From Leptospira ainlahdjerensis (GTDB lineage Bacteria > Spirochaetota > Leptospiria > Leptospirales > Leptospiraceae): DNA of 64,000 bases. Positions 1 through 15,129 of this stretch are shown piece after piece. Numbering within the stretch: position 1 is the stretch's first letter; each line of letters opens with the position of its first letter. Where the stretch lies: positions 124,001 through 188,000 of the forward strand of contig NZ_JAFFPU010000024.1 in assembly GCF_016919175.1 (NCBI RefSeq), written 5' to 3'. The translations under genes were made by a program, and so were the position numbers. The notes beneath the pieces were generated by a model. That model saw nothing but the letters and a program-made list of their open reading frames with translations. It had not been told where the DNA came from and ran no database searches.

Positions 1-1418
1 GAGAAGTCCGACGCAGGTGTAGGACCACCTGCAAGAGCAAGAATCGAAGCTACTCCGATCGTACGAAGATAGGTTGTTTTACCGGACATATTCGAACCGG
101 TAATCAAAACGATATCCTTTTCGTATATCGAATCCAAAATATTCGTGACCTTCGATTCGGACGGAATCAAAGGATGATGTATATTTTGTCCCTGGATCGA
201 AGTCGGAGAATTATCGGGAAGAATATTCGGAAAACAATAATCCGGAAACATCCATTTTAGATTCGCGAAAGAAACAAGAGAATCAAAGACGATCAGATCT
301 TCCATAGACTTTTCCAAAAGATTTGAATGTTTTTTCCTCCACTTCGAAATTCTCTGTAATATCCAAAGATCGTATAAGAATAAATTATTAAGAATGAGAT
401 GAAGCAGAGGAGCCTCCGTCAACGCGACTCGTTTTAGAATCCGATCCAGATCCTCGTAAGCGGATTTTAATTCCCCTTTTGAGGTGTCTTGCAAGAGAAA
501 TTTTCCGTTCAGATCTTGAATTCTCAAACCCTTTAGATAGATTAGAATTTTTTGAAGTCCGTTAATACTTCCGGAAAGCGAATAGTATTCTTGGAAAACT
601 TCTAACGAAAGCGAACGATAAAGTCCGAACAAAATCAGATTTAAAAATAGAACGGAAGCCGGAAAAGGAACCCCTAATAAAATGTTCGCAGGGATCAACG
701 CCAAAACAAGGATCGTAACCGGTTTATAAATTTTGAAAAGCCAAGGATATCGATTCCATAGATTGGAGGATAGATCGGATTGGATGAGCTTCGGACTCGT
801 TTTTTGAAACGACTCGGAAGAATCCCGATTTTCCCTTAGATAAGAAGCCAATCTAAGTATTTTAGGAATTGCTAATGTTTTTTCGGAAATCGACTTTACG
901 ATCGATTGCCTTTGCAGAACATTCTCCCTTTGAAAATCGGAAGAGGCCTCGTTCGGATCCAATAGAAAGATTAATTTTTGCTCCGCATTCGTCGTAAACG
1001 TCGTATCCAACCATGGAAACAAACCGGATTCGCGGAAAAGATCCAAATCTCTCGCAAGAGGAGAAATATTTTCTAATGTTATGCGGGTTCCGTGTTTTTT
1101 TCCAAAACCTTTGATCTTAATTCTTGCGACTTCTTTTTCTAAAACGAACTGCCAGAGACGAATCCGTTCTCTTGATAAAAGAGTTTTCTTATATCTTCGT
1201 ACGAAAAAGAAAAATACGAAAAGAAGGAGTAAGGACGGGAGATAAAAGAGCGACTCCGATCGGAGATAATAAAAGACGGAAATCCAGATTACGAACGTCG
1301 AGAAAAATAAAAGACGAAATAAGGAAAGTTTTGCGAGAAGTTTGGAAACTTGATCGTGAAGTCGATTTAATTTTCCGCTTCTACGTTCGAGCAATGCGAT
1401 CTTAGAGGAAAAAGTCAT
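1..1418 (-). CDS. MutS-family ATPase with membrane segments (3' end cut by window edge)
   Basis: Reading the minus strand from the ATG at 1418 gives one uninterrupted frame of about 472 codons that runs off the left edge. Near the edge it contains a MutS-type Walker [18 protein letters not shown], with the strand-helix context of MutS domain V. The N-terminal half carries no recognisable mismatch-recognition domain. Instead it has two hydrophobic helices at about residues 25-68 and another hydrophobic pair near residues 225-265, so the protein is probably membrane anchored. This matches the short, TM-bearing MutS-like proteins rather than true MutS (about 850 residues). The start overlaps the stop of the upstream small gene by 4 bp (ATGA), which indicates translational coupling. 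The Walker B and signature regions lie outside the window. The MutS-type ATPase call is firm; a role in mismatch repair is not implied. Confidence 0.85.
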   Translation of the reverse strand, partial: MTFSSKIALLERRSGKLNRLHDQVSKLLAKLSLFRLLFFSTFVIWISVFYYLRSESLFYLPSLLLLFVFFFFVRRYKKTLLSRERIRLWQFVLEKEVARIKIKGFGKKHGTRITLENISPLARDLDLFRESGLFPWLDTTFTTNAEQKLIFLLDPNEASSDFQRENVLQRQSIVKSISEKTLAIPKILRLASYLRENRDSSESFQKTSPKLIQSDLSSNLWNRYPWLFKIYKPVTILVLALIPANILLGVPFPASVLFLNLILFGLYRSLSLEVFQEYYSLSGSINGLQKILIYLKGLRIQDLNGKFLLQDTSKGELKSAYEDLDRILKRVALTEAPLLHLILNNLFLYDLWILQRISKWRKKHSNLLEKSMEDLIVFDSLVSFANLKWMFPDYCFPNILPDNSPTSIQGQNIHHPLIPSESKVTNILDSIYEKDIVLITGSNMSGKTTYLRTIGVASILALAGGPTPASDF

Positions 1419-1651
1419 CCTGTAAGAGAATTGATATTTTCATAATGTTCGTTTTCGCGTTTATAAATTTCGAAATCCAACAAACGAACCAAAGATCCGA
1501 GGTCAGGCATTACCCAGCGAGAAACGAGTTTTCCCCGCTCCTTTCCTTTGATCTTATCCACATAGACGTATCCGAACAAATCCGTGCCGTATTCGTAGGC
1601 GACGAATCTTCCCGTTCTTTTACCCGTGTTATTGATCAGCCGAATCTGCAT
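1415..1651 (-). CDS. small conserved-looking protein coupled to the MutS-like gene
   Basis: This encodes 78 residues with no signal peptide or membrane helix. The sequence is a compact beta-rich domain with aromatic and basic residues ([19 protein letters not shown]). Its layout faintly recalls WGR-type domains, but I do not recognise the family with confidence. Its stop overlaps the ATG of the MutS-like ATPase by 4 bp, so the two are almost certainly co-translated and may work together. An in-frame TAA lies a few codons before the ATG at 1651, so no longer form is possible. I see no good Shine-Dalgarno sequence in front of it. Confidence 0.6.
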   Translation of the reverse strand: MQIRLINNTGKRTGRFVAYEYGTDLFGYVYVDKIKGKERGKLVSRWVMPDLGSLVRLLDFEIYKRENEHYENINSLTG

Positions 1652-1827
1652 TTTTTTGCAATTTTACCGTTCTGGGAAAATTCGTACAAGAAAAAAAATA
1701 CTCAAGTATTCTCCAATTTCAGCGATAGGTAGTTTAGGGAGTCAATTGCTTTCTCAAGGACGAGAATCAAATAAACTTCCAATACATAAAACTCGAACCA
1801 AACCAGAAAGTCGCATGGAGGCGCAAA

Positions 1828-2034
1828 ATGTTTTACCCAGAAATGGATCCCGAACTGAAAAGTTCCTTTCTCTCAATCGGCAAAACCACCGCAAATCTCA
1901 TAAACAACACAATTCTCCCCCAATCCGGGTTGAAAGCAGGCGCGTTGCTCAATTCCGCACAAATGAATAAGTTAAAAGAAATCCGTAAACGCAGGTTTCA
2001 ATCCAGCGAATGGAAGAATTTCTTAAAGGACTGA
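1828..2034 (+). CDS. small hypothetical protein
   Basis: This encodes 68 residues: an acidic start, a middle that could be helical, and a Lys/Arg-rich C-terminus (KLKEIRKRRFQ). A good ribosome-binding site, GGAGG, sits 6 bases before the ATG. It is the only plausible gene between the MutS pair and the orthocaspase. The strong bidirectional hairpin at 2281-2311 could end its transcript. I do not recognise a family. Homology to small Leptospira proteins would confirm it; otherwise it could be chance. Confidence 0.45.
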   Translation: MFYPEMDPELKSSFLSIGKTTANLINNTILPQSGLKAGALLNSAQMNKLKEIRKRRFQSSEWKNFLKD

Positions 2035-2280
2035 TTTTTGCGTCCTGAGCGATTCCAAGTCTCGAGCAACAAGACAACAAGATCAGGACCGAAATTCGAT
2101 TTTGAGGAAAGATTTGAAAGAAGACTTTCCTTGAAATCAGTTCCGATTCGAACTCTAAGTTCGATTTTAAACGGTTTGCAAGGGTCCGCTTCGAAGAATT
2201 ACCCAAACGGATTCTATTTCCGAATCTGAATCCAAGTTTTAGCGATCGGATCTAAAGTTTTTTTGAGAAGAATTTATAAT

Positions 2281-2311
2281 AAAAAAGCCTGCTCAACGAG
2301 CAGGCTTTTTT
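2281..2311. terminator. bidirectional rho-independent terminator
   Basis: A perfect hairpin: AAAAAAGCCTGCTC, a 3-base loop AAC, then GAGCAGGCTTTTTT. The stem is flanked by A and T tracts, so it works on both strands. It sits just after the stop of the orthocaspase gene on the minus strand and also downstream of the small plus-strand gene. Confidence 0.9.
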
Positions 2312-2330
2312 ATTGGTACGGAATACTTGT

Positions 2331-3953
2331 TTAGTATTTCGTTTTCGTAGAAGGCATCTTCACATTGAGAATCACGTCTACCTTTGTGACATCCCCCTCT
2401 CTAACGTTGATCATCGAATTGTTCAGATTTAGATCTTCCGCAAAAGAGGCTTTGATTTCATAATCTCCAGGCTTGAGATTTGTGAACCAAAAGTTTCCTT
2501 CGTTGTCAGTATTCAATTTTTGAATTCCGGTTACGCTGGAAATCGTCGGCATGAAGATAGGTTGGTTGATCACCGGATTGTCCAATGTCTTATAAAAAAC
2601 TTTTCCTTGAATCGCACCAAAACCGCTCATGGACGCGTTGATCGCGAGTTCATTCTTCTTATTTGGAAGAACGGCAAAAGTTTCTTGGATCTCAGGATAA
2701 TCGTCCGCTTTGATTGTAATCTTATGAACACCGGCGGGAACCTTGCTCAGAGAAATCGTATAAATGTTTCCTGGAATCAACTTACCCTGTCTCTTCACTG
2801 CTCCCCAAAAATTGGAAGGAGATGCTGATACGGAAGACGTAAACTCCTGATCGTCGATAAAAACTTTTACGTTTCGATTTCCCTTTCTTTTCTTTTTAGC
2901 AAAGATCAAAACATCCGGTGGAAGATCGGAAAGTCCGTAAGCGCGGTCCTGAACGATCGTAGTTTTTAAAACCAAATCTCCTCTTTCATTGGTAGGAACC
3001 ACAGGTGGTTCTTGCGGCGTCACTACAGGTTGTGCTGGATCGGGTTTAACCGGATCCGGTTCCGGTTCCACGGATGGAGGGGGAGGTTTTGGAGGATCGA
3101 TCGGCTTAGGAGGTTCCGGATTCTTCTTTCCGGAAAGAAAAATCCCAGATGCGTTTCCGGAAATTTGCGGAACCTGCTCGTGTTGAAACTTCTTCGCCAT
3201 CTGAACGGTTTCATCTTTCGATTTGAAGAAGGCCTCCAAGGCAGTGACCACGTTGTCTTTGTTTAGATCGGCGGTGCTGAGAGCTCTTCCAAAATTATAG
3301 GTAAAAATTCCGTGATTGATACTTCCACCCACTTCGATCGCGGTCTGATTATCGTCCGCGGAAGAAATAATCGCCTTATCTTGAAAGAAAAAGTCTTCGG
3401 AGTCCTGCTTCACGGTTCCGTCGCTTCCTTCGGGAATCGGAACGTCCGCCGAACCTCTGGTTGCTTTTCCTTTCTTAGCAATTCCGCCCGAAAAACAACA
3501 GTCGAAGATAAATACCGTTTTTGGAGATTTTACTTTTTCCAGATATTTGTTTAATTCATCGTCTTGGAGGTGAGGTCGATCATAACAGATGATCAAGTTT
3601 CGCATTCCATTTTTTGCGGATGCGTCTCTTTGAAACGCACCGTGGCCGGAGAAATAAAGAAGAACCGTATCTTCATCGCCTGCTTTTTTTCCTAAGGCTT
3701 TGATCTCTTTTTCAATATTATCCTTTGTAACGTCTTTTCCGAGGACAATTTTAACTTCGTCGAAATTTCCGACTCTTCGAATTTCATCGTTCAAATACTT
3801 TGCGTCCGCTTCGCAAAGATTGAGTTCCGGAATTCCTGCTTTATTACCGGTATAGTTAGAACCGAAAATGAGCCCGTATCTTTTTTGTGCAAAAGCATCC
3901 GTTGCAAAAAATAAAATCAAACAGACGCTGATTGCCGATAGCTTGGATTTCAA
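2331..3953 (-). CDS. secreted caspase-like protease (orthocaspase) with C-terminal beta domain
   Basis: This encodes 540 residues. Residues 1-22 form a signal peptide ending AFA. Residues 24 to about 270 are a peptidase C14 (caspase) fold, with the catalytic His in SGHG (about residue 104) and the catalytic Cys in DCCFSG (about residue 153). A DxNxDxxxxxxE loop near residue 230 ([14 protein letters not shown]) resembles an EF-hand and is common in bacterial caspase homologues. A Pro/Glu/Asp-rich linker spans about residues 280-320. The rest is beta-rich, ending in a carboxypeptidase-regulatory-like or PEGA-like domain ([17 protein letters not shown]). The signal peptide puts it outside the cytoplasm. 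The peptidase fold is certain; the substrate is unknown. It is transcribed alone and ends at the hairpin at 2281-2311. Confidence 0.9.
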   Translation of the reverse strand: MKSKLSAISVCLILFFATDAFAQKRYGLIFGSNYTGNKAGIPELNLCEADAKYLNDEIRRVGNFDEVKIVLGKDVTKDNIEKEIKALGKKAGDEDTVLLYFSGHGAFQRDASAKNGMRNLIICYDRPHLQDDELNKYLEKVKSPKTVFIFDCCFSGGIAKKGKATRGSADVPIPEGSDGTVKQDSEDFFFQDKAIISSADDNQTAIEVGGSINHGIFTYNFGRALSTADLNKDNVVTALEAFFKSKDETVQMAKKFQHEQVPQISGNASGIFLSGKKNPEPPKPIDPPKPPPPSVEPEPDPVKPDPAQPVVTPQEPPVVPTNERGDLVLKTTIVQDRAYGLSDLPPDVLIFAKKKRKGNRNVKVFIDDQEFTSSVSASPSNFWGAVKRQGKLIPGNIYTISLSKVPAGVHKITIKADDYPEIQETFAVLPNKKNELAINASMSGFGAIQGKVFYKTLDNPVINQPIFMPTISSVTGIQKLNTDNEGNFWFTNLKPGDYEIKASFAEDLNLNNSMINVREGDVTKVDVILNVKMPSTKTKY

Positions 3954-4489
3954 ACCTGGCCTCCTGGGATGATTGAGAATGGAATCAGGGTAACAAAAGA
4001 AATCCTTTTGTCATTATTTTTTTAAGGAAAGAATTCGTTCTAAAGAATTTAGGAAAGAATTTTCAGTGCAAAAAGGAAGCTCGAATTTTTAAAAATTCTT
4101 AGAAACTCGGAAAGAATTCTAAGGTGCAAAAAAAATTTTGTCTGTTTCCCTTAAAAAACAGAATATCCTAGCATTTTTTTTCTTTGCAAAGAACGACTAA
4201 AGAAAACGGATTTATACAATTTGGAGAATCTAGATTTGCCTTCGTTTGGCGCCATGATGAAAGTGTTGGTATCGATCTATAATCGAAATACCCCCAAAAT
4301 TCGAATTCAGGAATCTAAGAATTCTACCATTACTGAAATTGCGGGGATTTCCGAACTCTACGAAACGAAAAAAGCGAATCGATTCGGGATTCGTTTAGCG
4401 GAAAAAACTTTTAAAAAAATCAGAACGCCGGAGGTATCCCAAGATCGCACCTTTCGAAGCGGTTGATTTCGATTCTTCCGAAAACAAAA
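3954..4489. other. AT-rich intergenic region with imperfect direct repeats
   Basis: This is the gap between the orthocaspase start and the terminator of ilvC, and it must hold the orthocaspase promoter. A 23-24 base unit of the form GGAAAGAATT-TN-AG-TGCAAAAA occurs at 4052-4074 and again at 4109-4132, and a shorter GGAAAGAATT lies just before the first. An 81-codon TTG-started frame at 4221-4466 has no coding features that convince me. Confidence 0.4.
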
Positions 4490-4522
4490 AACCCGGAAAG
4501 ATTTCTCCTACCGGGTTGATTT
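4490..4522 (-). terminator. rho-independent terminator of ilvC
   Basis: Read on the minus strand: AACCCGG, a 14-base loop, CCGGGTT, followed by further T residues. It lies 27 bases past the ilvC stop. Confidence 0.75.
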
Positions 4523-4543
4523 AAAAAACGGAAAAAGAAATAA

Positions 4544-5927
<1,384 letters not shown>

Positions 5928-7517
5928 TCAGAGTGTTTCGGATTTTGCAAGCGTATCCGCTTGAACTTCGAGTTCTTTTACGATCTCCGAAAGATTCTCA
6001 CTTTTTTCCATCAGGGATTCCATAGAAGTTTGAAGAGAAGAAATCGCTTCCACAATTCCATGAAGTCCTAATTTTTGCTCGGATGAGGAGAGTTCGATTT
6101 CGGAAGAAAGCGAACGGAGGTGATCCAACGTCGAGAAGAACTGAGAATTGATTCTTTTCTGTTCTTCGAACATTTTGGTAAACTCATCGAATCGAGCAAA
6201 TAAATCCTGGAACAAAGTATCTTGTTCTTTGACGTGACCTGCGGTTGTTTCTGCCGACTTCTGACCGGTGACAACGTGGTTCGAAGAATCTTTGATGATC
6301 TTAGAAATTAAGTCCGCATTTCCAGCGCTACTTTCAGCGAGTTTTGAAACTTCTTGCGCGACCACCGCGAAACCCTTCCCCGCCTCGCCCGCTCTTGCCG
6401 CTTCGATCGAAGCATTGAGGGAAAGTAAATTAGTGCGATCGGCAACTTCGGACATGATCCGGTTTACTTCTCCCACACTTCTAAAAGAATCTCCTAAAGA
6501 GGAAAGAGATTTAGAAAGTTCTTCCACAAATCCGGTTACCATCGAACCGGATTTCCGAACCTTTTCCAGACTCTGATCCAAGGTTTGGTTGAAAAGGGAA
6601 ATCCTTTCGATGATGGATTTCAAATTTGAACTGTGATCAATTAAGGTTTCAATATTGCTAAATTGATTTTTTACGTTATCGGCGGAACTTTCCGTTTGAG
6701 ATTGGAATTCTTCCATCGTAGAACTGATTTCCTCAAAAGATGATGCGTGTGTGGAAACCAGAAGAGAAAAATCGGACATGAATTCTTTCAGATTCTTGGA
6801 GGAATCCTTGAGATACATCGCTGATTCTCTCATCTTGTTGCTTCTTTCCGCAATCATCTTGTGAGACTCTTCCAATTCCGTTTGTCTGTATTCGGAATTC
6901 TCTCTTAAACTCATAAAAAGTTTTACGAGGGTTCTTACGATCAGAGCACAGGCCATTATAAAAAGAATCTTCGTTACCTGCTCCGAAACCGAAACATAGC
7001 CCAGAGAATTTGCGAGCTTCGTATCTTCGGTCAGAATGAGTCCGTATCTAGTCGCCGTTGAAACGACAATGATATTGGAGATGACTGAGAGTCCGCCGAT
7101 CAGCAGAATAAAATTCGGAGCCAAAAGAAGACCGGAGGATATGATATAAAGATAGCTAATTCCGTATAACACCGGACTTTTCACCATTCCGGATGTAAAT
7201 TCCGGAAGGTCCATCGCAGCCCCGACCATTACGAGAAACAAAACTAAAACGTCCGCAACGACAAAACCCTTACTCAAGTTATGGGAAATACTTCCCTTCG
7301 TCCTGATTTTAATAAGACTGTATAGGAAGTAAAAAAGCATCGCCGTAGTTCCGACCAAATACAGCGTATTCTGAACCGCATTGGTTCTTTTCCAACCGAT
7401 CGCAATCGAGGAATAATAGAGTAAAATTAAACCGAGACGAATCCAGTTGATATACGCCGGACCGGAGGCGATGATTTCTTCGTCTGTTTTTCTTTTCGAT
7501 TCTTGCTTCGAGGACAT
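5928..7517 (-). CDS. six-TM methyl-accepting chemotaxis-like transducer
   Basis: This encodes 529 residues. Six hydrophobic helices fill residues 25 to about 205 with only short loops, so there is no periplasmic ligand domain. No HAMP domain is visible. A long coiled coil follows, with the conserved MCP hairpin tip at about residue 370 ([21 protein letters not shown]) and [13 protein letters not shown]. It should feed a CheA/CheW array in the cytoplasm; what it senses is unknown, perhaps a membrane-borne or energy-related signal. It shares this build with the two tandem genes at 20832-24103 but is more diverged. There is no C-terminal CheR-docking pentapeptide. Confidence 0.88.
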   Translation of the reverse strand: MSSKQESKRKTDEEIIASGPAYINWIRLGLILLYYSSIAIGWKRTNAVQNTLYLVGTTAMLFYFLYSLIKIRTKGSISHNLSKGFVVADVLVLFLVMVGAAMDLPEFTSGMVKSPVLYGISYLYIISSGLLLAPNFILLIGGLSVISNIIVVSTATRYGLILTEDTKLANSLGYVSVSEQVTKILFIMACALIVRTLVKLFMSLRENSEYRQTELEESHKMIAERSNKMRESAMYLKDSSKNLKEFMSDFSLLVSTHASSFEEISSTMEEFQSQTESSADNVKNQFSNIETLIDHSSNLKSIIERISLFNQTLDQSLEKVRKSGSMVTGFVEELSKSLSSLGDSFRSVGEVNRIMSEVADRTNLLSLNASIEAARAGEAGKGFAVVAQEVSKLAESSAGNADLISKIIKDSSNHVVTGQKSAETTAGHVKEQDTLFQDLFARFDEFTKMFEEQKRINSQFFSTLDHLRSLSSEIELSSSEQKLGLHGIVEAISSLQTSMESLMEKSENLSEIVKELEVQADTLAKSETL

Positions 7518-7793
7518 GATACTAATGACGAGAATTTACTTTGAAAATCAATGGTTTTTCTAAAAACCGCAATTTATAATTTATAATCGAAGAAGTCTCT
7601 ATTCTGAAGATTGACGAGATCGTCTTTTGTATTCTTAACTTTGCTAATATTTCAATTTCCACGATTACTGGCAGGATTGTTTTTTGTCGCGTTGGACAAA
7701 GAATCAAAGAATGAAGTCGATTTTTTTCGGGAAAAATTTATTCTTGAATTAACGTTCTATTTGGCCGCTATTTAAAAATAGGAAGGTTTAAAC

Positions 7794-8240
7794 ATGTCCG
7801 AACACACAATTGGCTTACATTGGAAAAAAGGTCCTGAAGAATTCAAATATGATTCTTATGATAGAACTCACACCATTGAGTATGCGGGAGGACAAAAATT
7901 AAAAGGCTCTTCCACAACGGAAACCTTCGGAAAAGCCGAACACGCAAATCCGGAAGAGTTGCTGGCGTCTGCGGTTTGCAGTTGCCATTTTCTCACTTTT
8001 CTTGCGGTGGCTGCGAAGAGTCGATATATAGTTTCCTCTTACGAAGATAAGGCGATCGCCCTTCTGGAAAAAAATTCCGAGGGTAAGATGGTGGTCACCA
8101 AGATCGATCTTCACCCTAAGGTAACATTCGAAGGCGAGAGAATTCCGGATCAAGATGCCTTAGCCGAACTCCATGAAAAAGCCCATAGAAATTGTTTTGT
8201 TTCCAATTCGGTAAAAAGCGAAGTCACAATCCATCCTTAA
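7794..8240 (+). CDS. OsmC/Ohr-family peroxidase
   Basis: This encodes 148 residues, the typical OsmC length. The two family cysteines are present: one in the helix AVCSCHFLTFL (about residues 62-64) and one in HRNCFVSNS (about residue 133). The conserved NPEELLASA stretch precedes the first. Family members reduce organic hydroperoxides in the cytoplasm using a dithiol. AGGAAGG lies ahead of the ATG. It converges on the PP2C gene, with only 13 bases between stops. Whether it belongs to the OsmC or the Ohr branch is not settled from the motifs alone. Confidence 0.9.
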   Translation: MSEHTIGLHWKKGPEEFKYDSYDRTHTIEYAGGQKLKGSSTTETFGKAEHANPEELLASAVCSCHFLTFLAVAAKSRYIVSSYEDKAIALLEKNSEGKMVVTKIDLHPKVTFEGERIPDQDALAELHEKAHRNCFVSNSVKSEVTIHP

Positions 8241-8253
8241 AGGAAACTAATTT

Positions 8254-11430
<3,177 letters not shown>

Positions 11431-11613
11431 TCTAATAACTTCTTAAAATTTATATCGTCAAGCAAAAAGGAATTTCGTACATGCCTATCGAATGTTATAA
11501 TTTGTTTAAAAAAACAAGATTCAATTTTCGGAAAAAGCGGAAAGATTTCATAAAAATCGAATATTGCTCCGTGGAAAGGCGATTGCCGTAACCTAACTGT
11601 GATTGTTTGCTAC

Positions 11614-13075
11614 TTAAAAACCACCAATGCAGACATATTTGACGTTAAGATATTCCTGGATCCCGTATTTCGATCCTTCTCTTCCAAAACCAGATTCTTT
11701 GAGGACCGCCAAAGGGAACTTGCTCCGTCGATATCAGGCCCTCGTTGATCCCCAACATTCCCGCTTTTATATTCTCGGCTAAAAACCTCATCTTACGATA
11801 ATCTTCAGTAAACGCGTACGAGGCTAAACCGGACGGTGTAGAATTCGCGACCTCGACCGCTTCTTCTATGGAATCGAATCGAAAAACGGGTGCGACCGGA
11901 CCAAAAACCTCTTCCTGCATAGAAAGAGAATCTATCGACGCCTCGGATATTATCGTTGGAGAAAAAAAGAACCGATTGGATTCGGTTCTTTTTCCGCCTA
12001 AAAGAAGTTTGCCCCCTTTTTCTAAGGCATCTTCTATATGACTTTCCACTTTTCGAACCGCGACTTCGTTGATCAAGGGACCGATCGAAGTATTCTTTTC
12101 TAAACCGTTTCCGACTTTCAATTTTAGCACTGATTCCGAAAACAAACTTACAAAATCGTTATAAATTCCCTTTTGAATCAAAAATCGGTTCGCACAAACA
12201 CAGGTTTGTCCCGAGTTTCGAAATTTAGAAAGAATCGCGCCCTTCACTGCGGATTCCAAATCGGCGTCGTCGAAAACTAGAAACGGCGCGTTCCCGCCGA
12301 GTTCAAGAGAAAGTCTTTTCAAAGTTTTCGAACATCGCTCCATGATCAGTTTACCCACTCGAGTCGAACCGGTAAAACTGATCTTTCTCACTTCGGAATG
12401 ATCCATAAGAGTACTGGCAATTTCTTCCGGATAACCCGTTAACACTTGAAAAACTCCATCCGGAATCCCGGCCTCTTGTGCAAGAACAGCTAACGCGAGT
12501 GCGGAGAATGGTGTGAGCTCGGAAGGTTTGCTGATAACGGTGCAACCGGCCGCTAACGCAGCCCCGGCTTTACGAGTGATCATAGAGGAAGGAAAATTCC
12601 AGGGAGTCAAAATCCCACAAACGCCGACCGGTTCTTTGATGACTTCTATCTTAGTGTCTCTTCTATGACTCGGAACGATATCTCCATAAACTCTCTTTCC
12701 TTCTTCCGCAAACCATTCCAGAAAAGAAGCCGCGTAATCGATTTCTCCTCTCGATTCGGCCAGAGGTTTCCCTTGTTCCAGAGTCATCAGAATCGCCAAG
12801 TCTTCCCGATTCTTCTTCATTAGATCGGACCAAGATCGAATTAAGTTCGAACGTTCTTTTGCGGGTCGTTTGGACCAATCTTCAAAAGCAAACAGAGAAG
12901 TCTGAATCGCTTCCAAGGTTTCCTTTTTACCTAAGGAAGGAACCGCGCCAAGGACTTCCAAAGTCGCGGGGTTAATGACTTCGATTTTGAGATCGGAGTA
13001 TCCTTCCTTCCAGGCGCATCCCCAAAATGCTTCCTGTCTGAATAATTCTTTTCTTTGAAGAAGTTCTAAACTCAA
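11614..13075 (-). pseudogene. aldehyde / succinate-semialdehyde dehydrogenase, frameshifted near the 3' end
   Basis: This is an NAD(P)-dependent aldehyde dehydrogenase of the GabD type. It has the PWNFPSSM cofactor motif, [20 protein letters not shown], the general base in LELGGNAPF and the catalytic Cys in GQTCVCANR. The start is TTG at 13075, with GAGG 7 bases upstream, although the frame is open to 13162. After VPFGG the reading frame departs from the family and stops at 11645 ([10 protein letters not shown]...). In the next frame, from about 11703, the expected tail appears intact ([14 protein letters not shown], then [10 protein letters not shown]), ending at TAA 11614-11616. Removing one base of the doubled C/G at 11703-11704 restores a product of 486 residues. 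As read, the last 30 or so residues, needed for oligomer contacts, are replaced. This may be decay or a sequencing error. Confidence 0.85.
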
Positions 13076-13105
13076 TGAAAAACCTCGAGTCCTTTTATGA
13101 TCGTA

Positions 13106-13125
13106 AAAGAAAGAAAGAAAGAAAG
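13106..13125. repeat. (AAAG)5 tetranucleotide repeat
   Basis: Five tandem copies of AAAG, with degenerate continuation on both sides. They lie 31 bases upstream of the aldehyde dehydrogenase TTG, inside the open frame that extends to an ATG at 13162. On the coding strand this is CTTT repeats encoding Phe/Ser/Leu. Such tracts can change length by slippage. Confidence 0.7.
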
Positions 13126-13241
13126 AAAAGAAGAATCTCTTTCCAGATCTTATTTTATTCAATCGAATCGGGAAAGGACGTTTGGACGAAATCCTTTTTG
13201 GAAAGGAAATTCGAGTTTTAGAATTCCTTAAAGAATCGCTA

Positions 13242-15011
13242 TTATTTACGAACCTTTCCTTTTTTTGGCAATGCAGGTTTCATCTTAGAATTTTTTCTTG
13301 GTGAACGTATCGAGCCTGCGATCAACAAAGGGGTGATTCCGAACTTCTTCTCAAAAAGAAATTGTATCGGCTTAAATCCTTTTTTGGGAGGAATCAGGGA
13401 CATCGCCCTTTCCGTAAGTGCGGTGATCGAAAGACTCGGGTTGACTCCAAGGTTCACCGTGATCATGGAACTATCACAGACTCTAAGATTCTGATAACCA
13501 AAGACGCGATTTTCAAAATCGATCACACCTTCTTTCGGGGAATCTCCCATGATACAGCCGCCCATGATATGACCCGTGATCGGTGCATTTAACAAAACGT
13601 CGTTGATTGAACTTCTCGGAATTCCGCCCGTTTTCTGCGCGATCCTTCTTGCGGTCTCATTAGCGACGGGAATATACGCGGGAGTTTTTTCTCCTTCCGT
13701 AAGAGTAGAACTCATACTTTTCTCAAAGGGCCAAGCAAATCTTCTGGTGCGGACCAATCGAATCTTATTGTCCAAGGTTTGCATAACCAGAAGAATCAAA
13801 GATTTTTGAGCGAATCCAAACGGCCAGGACGCTTTGAAAAAATAAACAGGATTGGTGAACAATGTGAAGAAATATTTTAGAGGTCTTGGAAACTTTCCAC
13901 CGCCGTCGGTAAGAACCGAAGCGATCGTTCCGAAAAAGTCGGAGCCTTTCGGATAACGCACTGGTTCCATGTGAGTGTGTTCATCCGGATGAATCGAAGA
14001 AGTAATCGCAACTCCGCGGGAATAATCGACGTCCTTTGTAAAGTTTGTAATCGCCAAGACAGTTTCACTATTTGTACGGACGCTGTCTCCGAGCGCCGGC
14101 GAAAGTCTTGTCATCTTTCCTTTTTGTTTCATCTTCAAAAGAAGTCCGACTGTACCCATCACCGCCGCGGAAAGAATTACATTTTTTGCATATAACGTTT
14201 TTTTAGGGAATCCGAGAAATCCGGTTGTGGAGCGGGTTTGAATTTGATAACCGAATTCTCCAGTCGCAAAAGAATCAGCTTCTCCTTGTTCGTTGATCGG
14301 AATTAGAGAAACCACTTTTGACTCGGGAAAAATTTTCGCTCCCATTTTCTCCGCAAAATAAAGATAATTTTTATCCAACGTATTCTTAGAATTAAACCTG
14401 CAGCCTACCATACAACCGCCGCAGTGATTGCAGGAAACACGATCCGGACCTTCTCCTAAAAAGTAAGGGTCTTTTGAAAGTTTACCGGGTTTTTCTCCGA
14501 AATAAACTCCTACTGGAGTAGGACGAAAGGTTTCCCCTCTTCCCATCTCATCCGCGATTTCTTTGAGGATATAATCCGATTCGTACAACTGAGGATTTTG
14601 AGTTACTCCGAGCATTCTCGAAGCGATCGAATAAAACGGGAGAATTTTCTCTTTACCGCCTAACTTTTTAAAGGTGGGAGAATTGAGAACCTTATCTCCG
14701 GGAACATAAAGAGTATTCGCATAAACAAGACTTCCCCCTCCGACTCCGGCTCCGCTTACGAGAAAAAAATCTTTCAAGAGGTTTAATCTCTGTATTCCGT
14801 AAAATCCGATTCTTGGCATCCAGAGATATTTGTTAAGCGACCAATTTGATTTCGGAAAATCTTCCGATCTCCATCTTTTACCCGATTCTAGAACGGCGAC
14901 GGAATATCCTTTTTGGCTCAGTCTCATGGCGGAGACACTTCCGCCGAAACCGCTACCTACTATGACGTAGTCATAATCATAGTGAACATTTGTTCTCTTT
15001 TTTTGTTCCAT
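13242..15011 (-). CDS. GMC-type FAD-dependent oxidoreductase (cholesterol-oxidase-like)
   Basis: This encodes 589 residues. The N-terminal FAD site is [17 protein letters not shown], followed by an [15 protein letters not shown] stretch typical of GMC enzymes. A cysteine-rich insert ([18 protein letters not shown], about residues 195-212) is shared with the ChoD/cholesterol-oxidase-like branch. Near the C-terminus lie [10 protein letters not shown] and an [13 protein letters not shown] segment that carries the active-site region. Family members oxidise alcohols to ketones or aldehydes with FAD, passing electrons to oxygen or a carrier. It has no signal peptide. It is divergent from the flavin monooxygenase-esterase pair (118 bp between starts), which suggests shared control. 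The substrate is not predictable; a sterol or long-chain alcohol is only a guess. Confidence 0.88.
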   Translation of the reverse strand: MEQKKRTNVHYDYDYVIVGSGFGGSVSAMRLSQKGYSVAVLESGKRWRSEDFPKSNWSLNKYLWMPRIGFYGIQRLNLLKDFFLVSGAGVGGGSLVYANTLYVPGDKVLNSPTFKKLGGKEKILPFYSIASRMLGVTQNPQLYESDYILKEIADEMGRGETFRPTPVGVYFGEKPGKLSKDPYFLGEGPDRVSCNHCGGCMVGCRFNSKNTLDKNYLYFAEKMGAKIFPESKVVSLIPINEQGEADSFATGEFGYQIQTRSTTGFLGFPKKTLYAKNVILSAAVMGTVGLLLKMKQKGKMTRLSPALGDSVRTNSETVLAITNFTKDVDYSRGVAITSSIHPDEHTHMEPVRYPKGSDFFGTIASVLTDGGGKFPRPLKYFFTLFTNPVYFFKASWPFGFAQKSLILLVMQTLDNKIRLVRTRRFAWPFEKSMSSTLTEGEKTPAYIPVANETARRIAQKTGGIPRSSINDVLLNAPITGHIMGGCIMGDSPKEGVIDFENRVFGYQNLRVCDSSMITVNLGVNPSLSITALTERAMSLIPPKKGFKPIQFLFEKKFGITPLLIAGSIRSPRKNSKMKPALPKKGKVRK

Positions 15012-15129
15012 AAGTATTCATTAATAATCGGATGAATTATAAATTCAAAACTTTTTTTAATTGACTGTCTCATATTTTAAAGCTCTATCATAATTCCTAA
15101 CGTATTGTTTTATTAAATAGGAGAAGGAT

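Noticed and set aside
2038..2229. 63-codon frame after the small gene at 1828
   Set aside because: TTG start without a ribosome site and composition unlike neighbouring proteins.
4221..4466. 81-codon TTG-started frame
   Set aside because: No ribosome site, no family, and an AT-rich intergenic position.
7522..7707. 61-codon minus-strand frame upstream of the MCP-like gene
   Set aside because: It covers the likely promoter region and has no coding signs.
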